Shown: one piece after another, positions 8,376-18,182 of the stretch
How positions within the stretch are numbered: the first letter of the stretch is position 1
How the letters are laid out: every line of letters begins with the position of its first letter
Source: Pseudodesulfovibrio cashew
GTDB taxonomy: Bacteria; Desulfobacterota; Desulfovibrionia; Desulfovibrionales; Desulfovibrionaceae
Length of the DNA stretch: 64,000 nucleotides
NCBI RefSeq assembly: GCF_009762795.1
Contig: NZ_CP046400.1
Coordinates: forward strand, 1,589,501-1,653,500
Direction of reading: 5' to 3'
Position numbers and translations under genes: made by a program
Notes under the pieces: model-generated
What the model saw: only the letters and a program-made list of their open reading frames with translations
What the model was told of the DNA's origin: nothing
Database searches by the model: none

Positions 8376-9032
8376 ATGGCTGAAGCTAAGGTATTCCCGA
8401 TGAACGCTTTCGTGTCTGTGCTCCGCGGCGAAGCCGCCGACCAGACCCAGCTCGATATGCTGGCTTACATCACCCAGGCTGAAACTCTGGACGCCGACGT
8501 CGCTCCCGTGGCGCAGGCCCTGTCCAAAGCCTGGATCTACGAACAGGAACCCGGTCTGACCAAGTACGCCGAAGGCGACATCGCCAAGCTCGGCAACCAG
8601 GTCAAGATCGAAGCCCTGCCCGAAGGCGAGGCTGCCCGTGCCCAGGCCGTCCTGGACATCATGGCCGCCCTGAAGGCTGAGAACGCCGCTCTGAAGGCCG
8701 AAGTGGAAAAGCTGACCGCCGAGAAGAAAGATCTGGCCGCCAAGCTGGATCCGCTGGCCGCCAAGGTCAAGACCATCGACGCTGCCAACGCCGCCGGCGA
8801 GCAGCAGGTCTCCGTGGCCACCACCAAGCTGAACGAAATGACCGCCAAGCTCAACGAACTCATGGAGGAAGTTGACAAGGTCAAGAAGCAGGGCGTTGTG
8901 GTCGCCGGTGTTGCCGGTGACGGTGCTGCCGCTGCCGACGGTGCCGCGCCCATGGCTGACGGCCCCGAGGTCGGTGGCGAGCCCGAGGCCGATTTCGGTC
9001 TCGGTGGCGACGCTTTCGGCGGCGACTGGTAA
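8376..9032 (+). CDS. qmoD: QmoD-type conserved protein of the apr-qmo locus
   Basis: A 218-residue soluble protein with no signal peptide, encoded 52 bp after qmoC behind AAGGAGG. It corresponds in position and character to the fourth gene co-transcribed with qmoABC in Desulfovibrio (DVU0851-type, called QmoD). Residues about 1-90 are an acidic helical domain. Residues about 92-170 are a predicted coiled coil rich in Lys/Glu/Ala heptads. The tail from about residue 170 is Gly/Ala-rich and acidic, ending in FGGDW. No catalytic or metal motif is visible. A role in stabilising or linking the Apr-Qmo assembly is inference only. A long hairpin terminator follows immediately and closes the operon. 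Confidence 0.85.
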   Translation: MAEAKVFPMNAFVSVLRGEAADQTQLDMLAYITQAETLDADVAPVAQALSKAWIYEQEPGLTKYAEGDIAKLGNQVKIEALPEGEAARAQAVLDIMAALKAENAALKAEVEKLTAEKKDLAAKLDPLAAKVKTIDAANAAGEQQVSVATTKLNEMTAKLNELMEEVDKVKKQGVVVAGVAGDGAAAADGAAPMADGPEVGGEPEADFGLGGDAFGGDW

Positions 9033-9033
9033 G

Positions 9034-9110
9034 CCGCGAGTCGACAAAAGAACGCAAGGGGCTGTGCCATTGGCACAGCCCCTTTTTTGCGTTCTTTTGT
9101 CGGCTCGCGG
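9034..9110 (+). terminator. Very long (about 36-bp arm) palindromic terminator closing the qmo operon
   Basis: Bases 9034-9069 pair with 9071-9110 over essentially their whole length. The outer stem is CCGCGAG(T/C)CGACAAAAG plus AACGCAA, and the inner stem GGGGCTGTGCCA. The only irregularities are one G-T wobble and a four-T bulge inside the T-run 9083-9088. The hairpin begins two bases after the qmoD stop. The symmetrical arms contain A-runs and T-runs, so it could act in both directions. Confidence 0.9.
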
Positions 9111-9479
9111 ACCCGGCAAGCGATAGCGGCGCATCCACGTCGTTGTCGAGGTTGAGCCTGTCCTTGCCGTATTAAGATACGGCGGCGGGCGGCTCGAACC
9201 TCTCCGCCTAGCGGCTGCACCACTCTCGCAAGCCTCCCTCGGTGCTCGGGCTCGCATCGCTTTGCTCTGCATGCGCGGGAGGGCGGGCTGAGGTGGAGCC
9301 TTGTGGGTGTTGGTTGGAAAGCGTTGACGATCGAACCAGACTAATTAGTGGGAGGGATCAGGATGTTTGGTAAATGTATGCAAGGGCATGCTCCTCTTAT
9401 GTAATGTATTAGACAACAGCTTTTCATGCTTGCTGACCCTTCTTTGGAATGACCTGCTGATAACTTGCGGTTTTCGTAT
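9111..9479. other. Intergenic stretch without a recognisable gene
   Basis: Between the qmo terminator and the repeat at 9480 no open frame has a ribosome site or a recognisable product. A short 7-bp hairpin (GCCGTAT, 9166-9172 with 9177-9183) is present. The last 150 bases are AT-richer than the surroundings. I see no tRNA or known riboswitch. Confidence 0.6.
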
Positions 9480-9607
9480 CCGCCGAAGGCGCGCCAAAAA
9501 GTTTAGGAGGGGAGAAGGGGATAGGGGGTCTGGGGGAAAGGGGAAGAGGGGAAGCCCTTTTCGAAAGGGTGCCCCTCTTCCCCTTTCCCCCAGCCGCCGG
9601 AGGCATT
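9480..9607 (+). repeat. Intergenic repeat element, copy A
   Basis: Starts CCGCCGAAGGCGCGCC followed by AAAAAGTTTAGGA and ends GCCGCCGGAGGCATT. Between them lies a purine-strand hairpin: 9530-9551 and 9572-9593 are perfect 22-base inverted repeats (G/A-rich arm starting CTGGGGGAAAGG), with an inner CCCTTT/AAAGGG stem. The same head and tail sequences recur at 44075 (copy B) and, in short form, at 53795 (copy C); part of it recurs inverted at 24868 (copy D). It lies just upstream of the queuosine-transporter gene. Confidence 0.85.
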
Positions 9608-9650
9608 CTTTCTCTTGACCTTGACGCGCCTGGGGGCTAGGGCAGAGCCC

Positions 9651-10343
9651 ATGAACGAAACATTATGGATTCTTTTCGCGTTGGTGGATCTGTGCATGGT
9701 CCTGGCCGTGTACCGCTTTTTCGGCAAGGTGGGGCTGTTCGGTCTGATGGTCTTCAACCTGCTGTTGTGCAACATTCAGGTGCTGAAAACCGTGGAACTG
9801 TTCGGTCTGACCACCACGCTCGGGAACGTGCTGTATGCCAGCGTGTTTCTGGCCACGGACCTGCTCAGTGAATTTTACGGGAAGAAGGAGGCGCAGAAGG
9901 GCGTACTGCTCGGCTTCGTCTCGCTGCTGATGATGGTCGGATACATGCAGATCGCGCTCTACTTCCAGCCTGCCTCGGACGACTTCGCCCAGCCGCATCT
10001 CATGGCCTTATTCGGGTTCATGCCGCGCATCGCCATGGCCAGCATGGCCGCCTACCTGGTCTCCCAGATGCACGACGTTTGGGCCTTCCACGCCATCCGC
10101 GAGCGTACCGGCGGCAAATGGTTGTGGCTCCGAAACAATGCCTCTACCATGGTCAGCCAGTTCCTGGATTCCGCCATCTTCTGCACCATCGCCTTCTGGG
10201 GCATGTTCCCGATCAACGTGTTCTGGGAGATTCTGCTCTCCACCTACATCATCAAGGTGGTCGTGGCAGCACTGGACACGCCGTTCATCTACCTTGCCAA
10301 GCGCATCTTCCAGAAGGAAGGGGACGCCTTGGAACACGCATAG
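9651..10343 (+). CDS. yhhQ: Queuosine precursor transporter (YhhQ family)
   Basis: A 230-residue inner-membrane protein with about six hydrophobic segments, recognised as the YhhQ/DUF165 family (VUT superfamily). These proteins import 7-deazaguanine precursors (preQ0/preQ1) used to make queuosine in tRNA. Family-typical stretches are TDLLSEFYGKKEA, SQMHDVWAFHAIR and the SQFLDSAIF segment. I chose ATG 9651 (MNETLWILF) because it starts directly before the first membrane segment; the upstream TTG (9615) would add an unlikely leader. The ribosome site is weak. The gene stands alone between repeat A and a terminator. No preQ1 riboswitch was identified upstream. Confidence 0.85.
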   Translation: MNETLWILFALVDLCMVLAVYRFFGKVGLFGLMVFNLLLCNIQVLKTVELFGLTTTLGNVLYASVFLATDLLSEFYGKKEAQKGVLLGFVSLLMMVGYMQIALYFQPASDDFAQPHLMALFGFMPRIAMASMAAYLVSQMHDVWAFHAIRERTGGKWLWLRNNASTMVSQFLDSAIFCTIAFWGMFPINVFWEILLSTYIIKVVVAALDTPFIYLAKRIFQKEGDALEHA

Positions 10344-10368
10344 CGTTTTACCCGAAGAGAATCTCAAG

Positions 10369-10399
10369 AGGCTCCCGCATCGGCGGGGGCCTTTTTTTT
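10369..10399 (+). terminator. Intrinsic terminator after yhhQ
   Basis: Stem AGGCTCCCGC (10369-10378) with GCGGGGGCCT (10383-10392), four-base loop ATCG, followed by a run of eight T (10392-10399). A textbook intrinsic terminator for the plus-strand transporter gene. Confidence 0.9.
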
Positions 10400-10550
10400 G
10401 CGGACATCCGGGGAGGGCTCTCAGGCCTAACTGTATGGCTTGCCTTGGGAGCGAGTCATTCAACGAAAAGAGTCACCCGGGGTTCCCTTAAACTGGGTGT
10501 TTAAAAGCGTCCCCTGAAAGAGCGTCGGCTTGTGGCGGGGCTGACACGCA

Positions 10551-10583
10551 AAAGAGGCGGCCCAATGCATGGGCCGCCTCTTT
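10551..10583 (-). terminator. Terminator of the chemoreceptor gene
   Basis: Perfect 14-bp inverted repeat AAAGAGGCGGCCCA (10551-10564) / 10570-10583 with a five-base loop. A/T tracts on both sides allow termination in either direction. It lies 33 bases beyond the minus-strand chemoreceptor stop. Confidence 0.85.
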
Positions 10584-10616
10584 GCTTGTGTGATTCGAGA
10601 GGGTGAAACGGCGAAA

Positions 10617-12173
10617 CTAGCTACGCATGCCGTTCATCACTTTGTGCAGCTCGCCGGCCAGGCGGGCGAGGTCGGCGACGGCTTCGGCCGACTCATGCAT
10701 GGCGCGCGAGGTTTCGTCCGCCGCCACGTTGATCTCACTGGTTGATCTGGAGATTTCCTCACTGGCGGCAGACTGCTGTTCCGCGGCTGCCGCGATGGAG
10801 CGGACGTTGTCCGAGGTCTGGCCGGAGAGGTCTACAATGGTCGCCAGCGCCTGCCCGGCCTTGCCCACCGTTTCCACTGTGGTCGCGACCACGCCGACGG
10901 TATCCTTCGTGGAGGCCACGTTGGCCTCGGCCGAGAGTTGGATGGCGCGGATGTTGTCCTCCACGTTCTTAGTGGCGTCCATGGTTTTTTCAGCGAGTTT
11001 GCGCACCTCGTCGGCTACAACGGCAAACCCTCGCCCCGCATCGCCCGCCCGAGCGGCCTCGATGGCGGCGTTGAGAGCCAGCAGGTTGGTCTGGTCCGCG
11101 ATGTCGGAGATGACGTGCATGATGCCGCCGATGGAGTCGGCCTGCTTGCCCAGTGCGTCCATGTCCTCGGCCAGCTTGGCTGCCTGGCTCTCCAGGAAGG
11201 AGATTCCCTTCACTGCTTCGTCCACGATCCGGGCCCCTTCTTCGGCCTCCTGCTTGGCCTGGGCGGAGATGTCGGAGGCGACAGAGGCGTTTCGCGCGAC
11301 TTCAATGACGGTGGCGTTCATCTCTTCAACGCTCACGGCCACTCCGGCTGTCAGCTGGCTGCTTTTCTCGCTTGCCTGTGAGGAGTGCTCCACCTGTGAT
11401 GAAATCTGTTCGGAAGCGGACGCTAGCTGATTCGAAATGGCGTCGGCCTGATTCACCGCCTCGGATATGGCCGTGTTCTGTGTCTGGAGGGCCTCTTCCT
11501 TCTCCTTGAGGGCGGTCATGTCCAGATAGAGGCAGAAGCCGCCCAGACACTCCCCGTGATCGTTTCTGAGGGCGTAGACGTTGGCGAGGACATGGTGGGT
11601 CCCGCCCTTGTGCCCCTGGATGGTGACCTCCAGGTTGCGGAAGGTTTGGCCCTGATGCATGGCCTTGCCCACTGCGGTTTCACGGCTGGGGTCATTGTAG
11701 AAGATTTCCGCGAGGGTCCGGCCCAGCTGTTTCTCCACCGGGCCGTCCACTTCAACCATATCCAGGGTCGCCTGGTTGGTGAAGAGGGTGCGCTCCTCGG
11801 GATCGACGAGCAGGAAGGGCATGGGCAGTCCTTCGATGATTCCTTCCGCCAAACCTTTGTACCGATCCAGCCCGCCTGCGAGTTGGCGCAGAGCTGCGGC
11901 GGTCGCCGGGTCTCCGGTTGCCGTGGAAAAATCCACAATTTCGCCTTTGGCGGCGTTATCGATGAGGGTTGCGAGCCGGGATTCGCCTCCCGTTTCGCCT
12001 TGGCGGATCAGGAGCAGGCAGAGCAGGGCGACCAGAGCCGTGGCCGCTCCTGCCGCCCAGATGGCAGCCGGAGATTCCGGGCCGAGAGCCTGACCTGCCG
12101 CGCTGGCGGCAATCGCAGTAATAATAACGGCAAACGCCGACGCAATGATACGCGTTGTGATGGACCTGTGCAT
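10617..12173 (-). CDS. Methyl-accepting chemotaxis protein with PAS domain
   Basis: A 518-residue chemoreceptor. Two hydrophobic segments near the N-terminus (about residues 7-28 and 38-60) bracket almost no periplasmic loop, so sensing is probably by the cytoplasmic PAS domain (about 115-215, with the [14 protein letters not shown] start). No HAMP domain is evident. The C-terminal half is an MCP coiled coil with the conserved hairpin tip ([18 protein letters not shown]), which binds CheA/CheW. There is no C-terminal CheR/CheB tether pentapeptide. I preferred ATG 12173 over GTG 12179 because GAGG lies five bases before it. Solitary gene; the ligand cannot be predicted. PAS receptors of this layout often sense redox or energy state (inference). 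Confidence 0.9.
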   Translation of the reverse strand: MHRSITTRIIASAFAVIITAIAASAAGQALGPESPAAIWAAGAATALVALLCLLLIRQGETGGESRLATLIDNAAKGEIVDFSTATGDPATAAALRQLAGGLDRYKGLAEGIIEGLPMPFLLVDPEERTLFTNQATLDMVEVDGPVEKQLGRTLAEIFYNDPSRETAVGKAMHQGQTFRNLEVTIQGHKGGTHHVLANVYALRNDHGECLGGFCLYLDMTALKEKEEALQTQNTAISEAVNQADAISNQLASASEQISSQVEHSSQASEKSSQLTAGVAVSVEEMNATVIEVARNASVASDISAQAKQEAEEGARIVDEAVKGISFLESQAAKLAEDMDALGKQADSIGGIMHVISDIADQTNLLALNAAIEAARAGDAGRGFAVVADEVRKLAEKTMDATKNVEDNIRAIQLSAEANVASTKDTVGVVATTVETVGKAGQALATIVDLSGQTSDNVRSIAAAAEQQSAASEEISRSTSEINVAADETSRAMHESAEAVADLARLAGELHKVMNGMRS

Positions 12174-12249
12174 ACGCACCTCGTCTGATATTGCTGAGAT
12201 GAAAGAGGTTGGAGCGATTCGAGCGCGCCTTTCAGAAAGCGCACCCGGC

Positions 12250-12951
12250 CTAGCTTGCGGGCGTCTTCTTCTTGAGCAGGGGCTTGCCCAGGCCGAATCG
12301 GGTCAGGGTAGCCTTCATGTCTGCGGTGGAGGCCGGCGTGCCTCGGTGCAGGACTCGGACGCGGTGCCAGGTGCTTCCGTTGGCCTCACCGGAGTTAATA
12401 TTCGTTCGCAGTCCTGCGCCGCTCAGCTTGGCAGCAAGGGATTCCGCCATGTCGAGCTTGCGGAAGGAGGCCACCTGGTAGATGTAGTCGAAGGTCGCCT
12501 CTCCGGGCTGAGCGGTCGGCGCAGGAGCCGGTGCGGGCGCAGTTTCGGCCTTGGACTCAGCCTTGAGCTTTGCCGGTGCCTTTGGTTTATTGGCATCCGC
12601 TTCGGCCTTGGCTTCGGCGGCGGCGTTGGCCATGACCTGCTTGGGCGACTCCTTGAGGCGCTCGGGGTAATCGAGCTCCTCAGGCTTGAGGATCTCGTTC
12701 TTGAGCGGCGCTTCGCCCACCTGGCCATGCTGTTTGTCCGGCATGAGCTCGCTGAGCTGGGGGACGTCCGCCTCGGGGCGGTAACCCCGCCCGATGAGGA
12801 TGCCCATGACAAAGAAGAAGGTGAGCGCGAGCACGCCCGCACCCACGGCAGTGATCATGCCCGGCAGGGAGAGCGAGAAGTCATAGGTCTTCTTGGTCAC
12901 CTGCAACTTGGGCATCTTGACGCTGTAATCCGAGTCCTTGTTCTTTGCCAT
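12250..12951 (-). CDS. SPOR domain-containing membrane protein
   Basis: A 233-residue protein: a short cytoplasmic N-terminus, one transmembrane segment (about residues 30-52), an Ala/Lys/Pro-rich periplasmic linker (about 100-148) and a C-terminal SPOR domain (about 150-225, [10 protein letters not shown] start). SPOR domains bind glycan strands lacking stem peptides at the division septum, so a cell-division or septal role is likely. It starts ten bases after the argS stop on the same strand, forming an argS-SPOR operon, an arrangement I recognise from other Desulfovibrio genomes. Confidence 0.85.
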   Translation of the reverse strand: MAKNKDSDYSVKMPKLQVTKKTYDFSLSLPGMITAVGAGVLALTFFFVMGILIGRGYRPEADVPQLSELMPDKQHGQVGEAPLKNEILKPEELDYPERLKESPKQVMANAAAEAKAEADANKPKAPAKLKAESKAETAPAPAPAPTAQPGEATFDYIYQVASFRKLDMAESLAAKLSGAGLRTNINSGEANGSTWHRVRVLHRGTPASTADMKATLTRFGLGKPLLKKKTPAS

Positions 12952-12960
12952 TCCGTTTCC

Positions 12961-14604
<1,644 letters not shown>

Positions 14605-14753
14605 GGATTATCTATCTCCTTAATCATAGCTCGTGGTCGGGGCTGTAGCATGTTTGCCCCGGAACTCCAAGCAGGGAAAAGTCGCAGTTCCCGACCGGTT
14701 CGCCGATGTCCCGCAAGCGGGTTCGGGCGGGTCGTCGGGGAGGGGAAGACGGG

Positions 14754-15416
14754 TTATCGCTCTCCGGCGTGTTCGGCCAACAGGGCGAAAACCCGGTCCT
14801 TGTCCAGTTCGGTGGTATCAATGGTCACGGCGTCGTCCGCCGGTCGCAAGGGGGCCACGGCGCGGTTCCGGTCCTGGTGATCGCGCCGGGCGATCTGCTC
14901 CTTGAGTTCCTCAAGGTCGGCGGGTTTGCCCAGCCCCTCCAACTGATGGAAGCGCCTGTTGGCACGCTCTTCGACCGAGGCGTCCAGGAAGAATTTGTGC
15001 GGGGCATCCGGGAAAATGACCGTGCCCATGTCGCGGCCTTCGGCCACCAGGGAGAAACGCGCTCCCAGAGACTGCTGGGCCGTCTTGAGGTAGGCGCGGA
15101 CCACGGGCAGGGTGGCCACGTTGGACGCCCACATGCCCACCTGCTCGGTGCGGATCTCATTGCCGATGGGCGTGCCGTTCAGGGAGAGGACCGAGTCCTC
15201 GCCCACGCCGGAGAGGGTGAAGTCGAAGCCCGCCAGTTCATCTTTGAGCCGTGTCTCGTCCCAGTCCCATGAGCCTTCGCCCAGCTTCCAGGCCACGGCC
15301 CGGAACATGGCACCGGTGTCCAGGTAGGGGATTCCCAGCTCGCGGGCCAGTCTTTTGGCCATGGTAGACTTGCCGACTCCGGCAGGTCCGTCGATGGTGA
15401 CGATTAATTTAGCCAC
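14754..15416 (-). CDS. cmk: Cytidylate kinase
   Basis: Phosphorylates CMP/dCMP with ATP, recycling pyrimidine nucleotides. 220 residues, usual length. The Walker A loop GPAGVGKST is at residues 10-18, followed by the family motif YLDTGAMFRA; RDMGTVIFPDA and the Arg-rich lid (RRDHQDRNR) are also present. Its start overlaps the end of hisC by 8 bp, so the two are translationally coupled. Start choice is fixed by MAKLIVTIDGPAG. Confidence 0.95.
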   Translation of the reverse strand: MAKLIVTIDGPAGVGKSTMAKRLARELGIPYLDTGAMFRAVAWKLGEGSWDWDETRLKDELAGFDFTLSGVGEDSVLSLNGTPIGNEIRTEQVGMWASNVATLPVVRAYLKTAQQSLGARFSLVAEGRDMGTVIFPDAPHKFFLDASVEERANRRFHQLEGLGKPADLEELKEQIARRDHQDRNRAVAPLRPADDAVTIDTTELDKDRVFALLAEHAGER

Positions 15417-16509
15417 GCAGCAACTCCCCGATAACCTTGATGAACGTTTCGTTTTCCTGTTTTGTCCCGACGTTGACTCGAATGCAGTCGGGCAGGCCGA
15501 AGCTCTTCAGGGGGCGGACGATGATGCCTCGCTCCAGAAGCGCCTGGAAAACGTCCATGGCGTTCTTGGGGGGCTGGAACATGACGAAGTTGGCCTGGGT
15601 GGGCCAGACCCGGCAGCCGAGCCGCTTCAGTTCGTCGGCGAAGTACTCCCGGCCGCTCATGACCAGTTGCAGGGTCTCGTTGTAGAAGGTCTCGTCGCGC
15701 AGGGCGGCAATGGCGGCCTCCTCGGCCAGCAGGTTGACCGTGAACGGGATGCGGGCGTTCTTCAGCCGCGCCATGAGGGCCGGGGGCAGGATGCCGTAGC
15801 CCACGCGCAGTCCTGCCAGGCCGTAGGCCTTGGAAAAGGTGCGCAGCACGACCAGGTTCTCGAATTTGTCCCAGGCCTGGACCGGAGTATAGGACTCGGG
15901 CGGCCAGGTGAAATCCACATAGGCCTCGTCCACCACCAGCAGGCAGTCCTTGGGCAGGACCCCGGCCAGCACGGCCAGGTCCTCCACGTGGGCCACCTGG
16001 CCCGTGGGGTTGTCCGGGCTGGTGACGATGACCATGGCGGTGTTCTCGTCGGCGGCCTCGGCCATCTTGTCCAGGGGCAGGGCGAAGTCCTTGCCGCGCG
16101 GCACCTCGCGGTATTCGACGCCCGCCAGCTTGGCGCACATGCGGTACATGGAGAAGCAGTGTTCGTAGCAGACTACGTTATCCCGGCCAGGGTGTGCCTT
16201 CATGCGGAAAAGCATGTCGATGATCTCGTCCGAGCCGTTGCCCACCAGCACGCACTCCTCGGGCACGCCGACCTGGCGGCTGATCTCCTCCACCAGGCGC
16301 GGGGTGTGGTTCTCGGGATAGCGGAAGGCGCGGGCGGCGTTGCGCTCGATGGTCTTCTGCACCACGGGCGAGGTGCCCAGCGGATTTTCGTTGCTGGCCA
16401 GCTTGATGACGGTCTCCAGGCCGTATTCCGCCTGGATCTGCTCGATGGTCAGGCCCGGTTTGTAGGGATCGAACTCCATGATCTCCGGGCGGACGCTGAA
16501 TTCTCTCAT
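15409..16509 (-). CDS. hisC: Histidinol-phosphate aminotransferase
   Basis: PLP enzyme converting imidazole-acetol phosphate and glutamate to histidinol phosphate in histidine synthesis. 366 residues. Fold type I aminotransferase motifs: KLASNENPLG near residue 40, GNGSDEIID, SPDNPTG, DEAYVDF and the PLP-lysine motif TFSKAYGLAGLRVGY. The start ATG 16509 (MREFSVRP) has AAGGA upstream; the open frame extends about 80 codons further upstream, but that part is not family-like. Overlaps cmk by 8 bp. Confidence 0.93.
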   Translation of the reverse strand: MREFSVRPEIMEFDPYKPGLTIEQIQAEYGLETVIKLASNENPLGTSPVVQKTIERNAARAFRYPENHTPRLVEEISRQVGVPEECVLVGNGSDEIIDMLFRMKAHPGRDNVVCYEHCFSMYRMCAKLAGVEYREVPRGKDFALPLDKMAEAADENTAMVIVTSPDNPTGQVAHVEDLAVLAGVLPKDCLLVVDEAYVDFTWPPESYTPVQAWDKFENLVVLRTFSKAYGLAGLRVGYGILPPALMARLKNARIPFTVNLLAEEAAIAALRDETFYNETLQLVMSGREYFADELKRLGCRVWPTQANFVMFQPPKNAMDVFQALLERGIIVRPLKSFGLPDCIRVNVGTKQENETFIKVIGELLRG

Positions 16510-16688
16510 GACTGCGTGTCCTTGAATGAAATTGTCGGCCGGTGAAACCGGCGGGCCGTTCGCCGTTGCTTGCACGGGAGGGGAAAAGGCCCCATCAAGG
16601 CTAGTGCCTGATGTCTCCCGCCGCGCCATTGATGCGAAAAAGGTCGTTCCAGCCCGTGGCCGGGCGTGTGGAGCAGCCGGAGCGGCTC

Positions 16689-16718
16689 CAAAAAAAAGAA
16701 CGGCCGAAGCCGTTCTTT
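16689..16718 (-). terminator. Terminator of the universal stress protein gene
   Basis: On the minus strand a 10-bp stem (arm AAAGAACGGC, 16695-16704 with 16709-16718) carries a TTCG tetraloop and is followed by a run of T (A-run 16689-16697 on plus). It lies about 45 bases after the usp stop. Confidence 0.9.
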
Positions 16719-16764
16719 GTATAGTCTTTGGTTGCGCTCGTAAAGAGGCGCGGGCATTCACCCC

Positions 16765-17205
16765 TTACTTGGGGCGAATGGTCAGCACCGGGGCGGCGGA
16801 CGACTTGACGACCTTTTCGGCCACGGAGCCGAACAGGATGCGGTCGATGCCCTTGCGGCCGTGGGTGCCCATGACGATCATGTCCGCCTTTTCAGCCTCG
16901 GCGATGGACAGGATCTCCTCGGCCGGGTAACCCGTGACGACCTTGCCGTTGACGTTGATGTCCTTGAAGTTGTCCTTGATGAACTCGCTCATGGTGTCCT
17001 CGGCTCCGGTGACGATCTCGCCCACAAAGGACTCAATTGAACTGGGCGGTACGTGGAAGCCCACGTACTGGCTCAGGGAGGGGGCCACGTAGAGGACGAG
17101 GATCTCCGCTTCCATGCAGTCGCCTATCTGCCGCGCGTACTCGGCCACCATGGGGCTGTAGTCGGAAAAGTCCACGGCGCAAAGAATCTTCTTGATGTCA
17201 GCCAT
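16765..17205 (-). CDS. Universal stress protein (UspA family, ATP-binding type)
   Basis: A 146-residue single-domain Usp. The C-terminal nucleotide motif G-x2-G-x9-G-S is intact (GTHGRKG...LFGSV), so it belongs to the ATP-binding subgroup. These small cytoplasmic dimers accumulate on growth arrest or energy stress; the partner is unknown. ATG 17205 (MADIKKIL) was chosen because AAGGAGGA lies five bases upstream (17211-17218); an upstream in-frame start lacks a ribosome site. Monocistronic, with its own terminator. The promoter must lie in the AT-rich 17206-17460 region. Confidence 0.9.
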   Translation of the reverse strand: MADIKKILCAVDFSDYSPMVAEYARQIGDCMEAEILVLYVAPSLSQYVGFHVPPSSIESFVGEIVTGAEDTMSEFIKDNFKDINVNGKVVTGYPAEEILSIAEAEKADMIVMGTHGRKGIDRILFGSVAEKVVKSSAAPVLTIRPK

Positions 17206-17458
17206 AACGGTCCTCCTTGGTTGCAATTGCCGTTGTATCGAGTAGCCTTCCGGATCGGAAAAGCCCGCCGGAAGGGCTCGGAATATCCAATAATCCTCTA
17301 TTAATTACATGCCATTTCCGCAGGCCGTAGACAACCCTTTTCTTCTGCCGTACCATTCCTGATAGAAGTAGAGGGTGCTGTTACGCCCGGCGGCATTTTT
17401 TGCCGGGTGCTTTTGATATAAAAGTGATGAATTTCAAATTCTTGTCGCAAGAATGTTA

Positions 17459-17475
17459 TTGGCAAGCTCTTTGCA
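17459..17475 (+). promoter_or_regulatory. Sigma-54 (RpoN) promoter
   Basis: TTGGCA at the -24 position and TTGCA at the -12 position have the exact GG-N10-GC spacing (GG 17461-17462, GC 17473-17474), close to the TGGCAC-N5-TTGC consensus. The predicted transcript would start near 17486, about 27 bases before the ATG of the next gene. The AT-rich stretch upstream suits an enhancer-dependent promoter. Confidence 0.75.
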
Positions 17476-17512
17476 GCAGACAAGGGCAAACCACAGGATA
17501 GGAGAGAGAACC

Positions 17513-17962
17513 ATGAAGATCCGTCCTGATCAGATCGAGGGCGTTTCGCCGGAGCAATTGCAGCGGCGGAACAAGGCTAATCAGCCGGGGCAAGCCTTCG
17601 GGGACATTCTCAACCAGGAAGTGGCCAAGGGAGAGACTCCTGCCGCCGTTTCCGTGGCGCCTCCGCCGGTTGTGAATCCTCTGATCGCCGCCGGGAACGT
17701 GGCTGCCGTGTCTTCGGACGCCAGCGCCACGGCGGCGGGACAAGTGGAATCCATCCTCGACAAGTGGGACGACTATGCCGCCAATCTTGCCGACCCGGAG
17801 GCCGGACTCAAGTCCGCCTACGGCACCTTGGACGAGATTGCGGAGGATGTGGCCGCCCTCAAGGAAAATGACCTTGATCCCGGCCTGAAGTCCATTGTCG
17901 ATGACCTGGAAACCCTTGCCGCAGCCGAGCGTTTCAAGTTCAACCGCGGCGACTACGTCTAG
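17513..17962 (+). CDS. Hypothetical protein under a sigma-54 promoter
   Basis: 149 residues, no signal peptide, no transmembrane segment. The N-terminus (MKIRPDQIEGVSPEQLQRR) leads to a short GQAFGDILNQEV segment. A low-complexity Ala/Val/Pro linker (about 45-85) follows, then a helical C-terminal half (SILDKWDDYAANL; ending RFKFNRGDYV). I do not recognise the family. The combination of an N-terminal disordered part, a helical tail and a sigma-54 promoter resembles small flagellar or motility accessory proteins of Desulfovibrio, but this is inference. Ribosome site AGGAGAG, start ATG 17513. A strong terminator follows, so it is monocistronic. Confidence 0.75.
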   Translation: MKIRPDQIEGVSPEQLQRRNKANQPGQAFGDILNQEVAKGETPAAVSVAPPPVVNPLIAAGNVAAVSSDASATAAGQVESILDKWDDYAANLADPEAGLKSAYGTLDEIAEDVAALKENDLDPGLKSIVDDLETLAAAERFKFNRGDYV

Positions 17963-17978
17963 CCCCGGATCGATTTCC

Positions 17979-18023
17979 CGCCCGGGCCGTCCATCGGAAG
18001 GCCCGGGCGTCCCCCTCTTTTTT
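17979..18023 (+). terminator. Intrinsic terminator after the sigma-54-driven gene
   Basis: Perfect 10-bp stem CGCCCGGGCC (17979-17988) / GGCCCGGGCG (18000-18009), 11-base loop, then a T-rich tail ending in six T (to about 18023). Confidence 0.85.
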
Positions 18024-18182
18024 CGTCTTTTTCCCGACTTTTGCTACATTCCCCTAAAGAAGACGTTTCGTTGCGTCGATATGATCCGTGAGCTGCCTTA
18101 GCGGCGGCCTCTGAAGAGCATAACGGGGAGCGGGGAGAGCCCCCCACAATTCCGCATGGATGGCGGAAAAGGGAGAAAAGCG

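Noticed and set aside
9608-9650. A preQ1 riboswitch before the queuosine transporter
   Set aside because: No matching H-type pseudoknot sequence; the short leader is mostly G-rich.
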